Translations under genes and position numbers: made by a program
Part shown: positions 61,267 to 64,000 of the stretch, piece by piece
Layout: each line of letters starts with the position of its first letter
How positions within the stretch are numbered: position 1 is the first letter of the stretch
From: Candidatus Palauibacter polyketidifaciens
Lineage (GTDB): Bacteria > Gemmatimonadota > Gemmatimonadetes > Palauibacterales > Palauibacteraceae
Direction: 5' to 3'
Assembly (NCBI RefSeq): GCF_947581785.1
Contig: NZ_CANPVO010000023.1
Coordinates: 1 to 64,000, forward strand
DNA length: 64,000 nt
The notes under the pieces: model-generated
What the model saw: the letters and a program-made list of their open reading frames with translations, nothing else
The model's database searches: none
What the model was told of the DNA's origin: nothing

Positions 61267-62408
61267 GGACCCTCGTGGCGGCCGCGGCCCTGGCGTTCGC
61301 CGCTCCCCTGTCCGCCCAGGGAGGGCCGGAGATCGAGATCGCGGAGCCCTTCAAGGTGGGGACGTTCGAGGTCGATGGCGTTCCGCGCGTCGCCCTCGTG
61401 CTGCGCGACGCCCTCATCGTCGACATCGGGGAGGCGAACCGGGACCTCGAGCGAAACCCCGTTTATCCGCCCGTCCCGCCGCCGGCCGACATGATCGACC
61501 TCATCGGCCGCTACGAGTACGGGGTGCGGCTCCGGCTGTACGAAATCGTCAACGACCTCGTGGCCCGGAGCGGACTTTCCGGGAGCGGTCGCGCCGACTT
61601 CGTCCACGACCTCGAGGACGTGCGCGTCCTTCCGCCGATCATGTACCCCGGAAAGATCCTGAACGCGGCGGTGAACTTCTACAGCCACGTCAACGAGGCG
61701 GGCAGCGAGGAGGAGCGACGCGAAGCCCGCCGACAGCGTCGCGAGAACCGCGGCGTGCCCTATCTCTTCCTCAAGCCGACGCGCGGCGCGGTGATCGGGG
61801 CCGACGACCGGATCGTGATCCCCTTCGGCCGGGACCGCACCGACTGGGAGGTGGAACTCGGCGCCGTGATCGGGCGCAGCGCCAAGTATGTCGACGCCCG
61901 GGACGCCCAGGACCATGTGTTCGGGTACACGGTGACGATCGACGTCTCCGACCGGGGCGGGCGGCCGCCCGGCGGCAACCCCATGACGTCCGACTGGTTC
62001 GTCGGAAAAGGCCACGACACGTTCGCGCCCATGGGTCCGTGGATCGTCCCCAAGGAGTTCTACGGCGATCCGATGGAGAAGCTGCGCCAGACGCTGGACG
62101 TGGGCGAGGAGCGCATGCAGGAGGCGACCGCGGGAGACATGATTCACACGCTGTGGGAGCTGATCGAGTATGGGTCCTCCGTCGCGACGCTCTTCCCCGG
62201 CGACGTGATCAACAACGGCACGTCGGGCGGCGTCGGCATGGGCACGGCGGTTCGCGGGGAGACGCGATTCCTGCAGCCCGGCGAGGTCGTCAGCGCCTCG
62301 ATCGACGGCATCGGCACGCTGACGCTGGAGGTGGTGGCGGAGACGGAGCCGGCGGGCGGAACCGGCGCCCGGCTGCCGCCCGTCCGCAGCTATCGGGGCA
62401 ACCGCTAA
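61263..62408 (+). CDS. exported FAH-family protein, copy 2
   Basis: A 381-residue paralog of the preceding gene, similar along its whole length, with its own signal peptide (TLVAAAALAFAAPLSAQ). Shared blocks include EPFKVGTF, IMYPGKILNAA, DWEVELGAVIG, TIDVSDRGGRPPGGNP and GPWIVPKEFYGDPME. It differs by a short insert (GTAVRGETRF) near the C-terminus. The metal-binding acidic residues are kept, so both copies may be active, perhaps on different acids. The APC permease gene follows after 40 bp. Confidence 0.85.
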   Translation: MRTLVAAAALAFAAPLSAQGGPEIEIAEPFKVGTFEVDGVPRVALVLRDALIVDIGEANRDLERNPVYPPVPPPADMIDLIGRYEYGVRLRLYEIVNDLVARSGLSGSGRADFVHDLEDVRVLPPIMYPGKILNAAVNFYSHVNEAGSEEERREARRQRRENRGVPYLFLKPTRGAVIGADDRIVIPFGRDRTDWEVELGAVIGRSAKYVDARDAQDHVFGYTVTIDVSDRGGRPPGGNPMTSDWFVGKGHDTFAPMGPWIVPKEFYGDPMEKLRQTLDVGEERMQEATAGDMIHTLWELIEYGSSVATLFPGDVINNGTSGGVGMGTAVRGETRFLQPGEVVSASIDGIGTLTLEVVAETEPAGGTGARLPPVRSYRGNR

Positions 62409-62448
62409 GCGCGGCCGGGCCGTCGGCAACTCCCGCCCGGAGCGGCAG

Positions 62449-63816
62449 ATGACGCCCAGGCCCGCCCTGGGGCTGTGGATGTGCACGGCCCTCGTGGTCG
62501 GGAGCATGGTGGGCTCGGGCGTCTTTCTGCTGCCCGCATCGCTCTCTCCGTACGGGGGGATCAGCATCCTCGGCTGGCTGGTGAGCGCGGGCGGGGCGAT
62601 GTGCCTGGCGCTCGTCATGGCGCGGCTGGGCTCGCTGATTCCGAAGGTCGGCGGCCCCTACGCTTTCGCGCGCGAGGGCTTCGGCGACTTCATCGGGTTC
62701 TGGGTCGCATGGTCCTACTGGATCTCGCTGCTCACAGCCAATGCGGCCCTCGCCGTGGCGACCGTGAGCTACGCGACCGTCTTCTGGCCCGTGCTGGGCG
62801 CTTCTCCCATCGCCGGGGGCATGGCATCCCTCGCCGCCCTCTGGGGCCTGACATTCGTGAACGCGTGGGGCGTGCGCGCGGCGGGGCATGTGCAACTCGT
62901 CACCACCGTGCTCAAGCTCCTGCCGCTGGCGGCGGTCGGCACGATCGGCTTCCTCTACTTCCAGCCCGAGCACTTCCGTCCGTTCAACCCGACGGGGGGC
63001 AATCCCATCGCCGCCGTCACGGCGACGGTGACGCTCACGCTGTGGGCGTTCATGGGACTTGAGGCCGCGACCGTCCCCGCCGCCGACGTGCGGGACCCCG
63101 CGCGCACGATCCCGCGGGCCACGATCCTCGGCACCGTGATCGCGGCGTCGATCTTCATCATCAGCACCTCCGCCGTGATGGGGATCATCGCGCCGGCGGA
63201 TCTCGCGGTCTCCACCGCGCCCTTCGCGGACGCGGCCGGATCGATCTGGGGGAATGCCGGCCGGCTCGTGATCGGCGCGGGCGCCACGATCGCCTGCTTC
63301 GGCGCGCTCAACGGCTGGATCCTGCTCTCCGGCCAGCTCCCTCGGGCCGCCGCGCAGGATGGCCTCCTTCCCGCCGCCTTCGCGCGACTCAGTCCGCGCG
63401 GCACGCCGTCCTTCGGCCTCATCTTCGCGGCGGGCGTCGCGACGATCCTCATCGCGATGAACTACACGCGCGGCCTCGTCCAGGCCTTCACCTTCCTCAT
63501 CCTGCTCTCCACGCTCGCGACGCTGCTCGCCTACGTGTTCGCGAGCACGACCGGATTGCTCTTCGCCGTGCGCGAGCGCCTCGGCGCGAGGGACGCCTCG
63601 CGCGCAGGGCGAAGCTCCGGCGCCGCGGCTCCCGTGGGGCGGCTGGTCGTGGCCATCCTCGCCTTCGGGTTTTCCTTCTGGGCCATCGCGGGGGCGGGCC
63701 CCGAAATCGTGTTCTGGGGCTTCCTCCTCCTCGTGGCGGGGGTCCCCGTGTTCGTCGTGATGCGGGCCGCGGGCGGCGGAAGAGACGCGGCGGACGGGCA
63801 GGTGGGCGGGGGCTGA
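62449..63816 (+). CDS. APC-family amino acid permease
   Basis: A 455-residue transporter with about 12 hydrophobic helices. Helix 1 has GSMVGSGVFLLPA, the substrate-binding unwound segment of APC carriers, and helix 6 has LTLWAFMGLEAATVPAADVRDPARTIPRAT. This is close to the arginine/agmatine-type antiporters, but the substrate is not fixed. It would bring in the products of the preceding dipeptidase and FAH proteins. GGAG is 6 bases before the ATG. Confidence 0.9.
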   Translation: MTPRPALGLWMCTALVVGSMVGSGVFLLPASLSPYGGISILGWLVSAGGAMCLALVMARLGSLIPKVGGPYAFAREGFGDFIGFWVAWSYWISLLTANAALAVATVSYATVFWPVLGASPIAGGMASLAALWGLTFVNAWGVRAAGHVQLVTTVLKLLPLAAVGTIGFLYFQPEHFRPFNPTGGNPIAAVTATVTLTLWAFMGLEAATVPAADVRDPARTIPRATILGTVIAASIFIISTSAVMGIIAPADLAVSTAPFADAAGSIWGNAGRLVIGAGATIACFGALNGWILLSGQLPRAAAQDGLLPAAFARLSPRGTPSFGLIFAAGVATILIAMNYTRGLVQAFTFLILLSTLATLLAYVFASTTGLLFAVRERLGARDASRAGRSSGAAAPVGRLVVAILAFGFSFWAIAGAGPEIVFWGFLLLVAGVPVFVVMRAAGGGRDAADGQVGGG

Positions 63817-63825
63817 CTTCCCCCC

Positions 63826-64000
63826 TCAGTCGCCGGCGACCGCGCGCTCGAGAACCTGGAGGAACTCGTCCAGCGCGGTGCGCCCCTTGTCCCGTGCGTA
63901 GTAGCGGCGAACCTCGCGATACCGGTCCGCCGGATCCAGCTTCAACCCCTCCGTCATCACCCACTCCTGGATCGGCGCCGGCCGGGGGCCCCACCACCCA
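63826..64000 (-). CDS. unknown protein, C-terminal part only
   Basis: The last 57 codons of a gene that enters from beyond the window. The end reads WWGPRPAPIQEWVMTEG, then DPADRYREVRRYYARDKGRTALDEF and a Leu-rich end up to TGA 63826-63828. I do not recognise the family. It is convergent with the permease gene. Confidence 0.55.
   Translation of the reverse strand, partial: GWWGPRPAPIQEWVMTEGLKLDPADRYREVRRYYARDKGRTALDEFLQVLERAVAGD

Overview
The window is a 64 kb piece of a GC-rich bacterial chromosome from a Gram-negative, diderm organism. TonB-dependent receptors, a DUF4249-type receptor partner, an autotransporter-like barrel and many exported lipoproteins show the outer membrane. The mix of large secreted peptidases, exported PLP enzymes, PQQ/cytochrome enzymes, Oar-like receptors, a Rho with an Arg/Gly-rich head and class I aldolase suggests a heterotrophic member of the Gemmatimonadota or a near relative. 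That is an inference, since no marker gene such as 16S rRNA is present. No prophage, integrase, insertion sequence or CRISPR array was seen.

Layout. 1-2 kb: a small membrane protein, a FabF-like ketosynthase with an altered catalytic histidine, and an orphan ribbon-helix-helix antitoxin. 2-5 kb: two damaged exported proteins, one with a frameshift at a C-run and one with an in-frame TAA after three 93-residue cadherin-like repeats. 5.0-5.8 kb: a three-tRNA cluster (Val-CAC, Gly-CCC, Ser-TGA) with a decayed tandem copy of the tRNA-Ser 3' half, interrupted by a small palindromic insert. 5.8-16 kb: mostly housekeeping (radical SAM protein, VTT membrane protein, zinc ribbon plus TrmJ, Rho, sulfocyanin-like lipoprotein, proline dehydrogenase plus SDR, MtaB, class I aldolase). 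16-24 kb: HutF, an Oar-like TonB receptor with an FG-GAP/anchor-B surface protein, and a PIN/Phd toxin-antitoxin pair. 24-31 kb: exported NIPSNAP and Tat-type aminotransferase, cyanophycinase-like protein, MFS carrier, nuclease and FKBP. 31-39 kb: FAH enzyme overlapping a 1442-residue M14 peptidase, then a cytochrome c followed by a double-Cache/autotransporter protein. 39-43 kb: CstA, and an ArsA ATPase with a small protein ending in Cys-Cys. 43-50 kb: a tightly overlapping operon of exported enzymes (PQQ-cytochrome, S9 peptidase, GGT-like, amidohydrolase). 50-56 kb: serine hydrolase, sterol-desaturase-like protein, TonB receptor plus DUF4249 protein, DUF5715/LysM protein. 56-64 kb: 5-oxoprolinase pxpABC, divergent to an M19 dipeptidase, two exported FAH paralogs and an APC permease.

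Taken together the region looks adapted to scavenging peptides and amino acids. Surface and periplasmic peptidases (M14, S9, M19, GGT-like, cyanophycinase-like) would feed peptide and amino-acid carriers (CstA, APC, MFS), with downstream proline, histidine and 5-oxoproline catabolism (ProDH, HutF, PxpABC). The least ordinary items are the double-Cache autotransporter paired with a cytochrome, the tandem signal-peptide FAH proteins, the ArsA/Cys-Cys pair, the FabF His-to-Asn change, and the GGT-like protein with Ser at the aligned nucleophile position.
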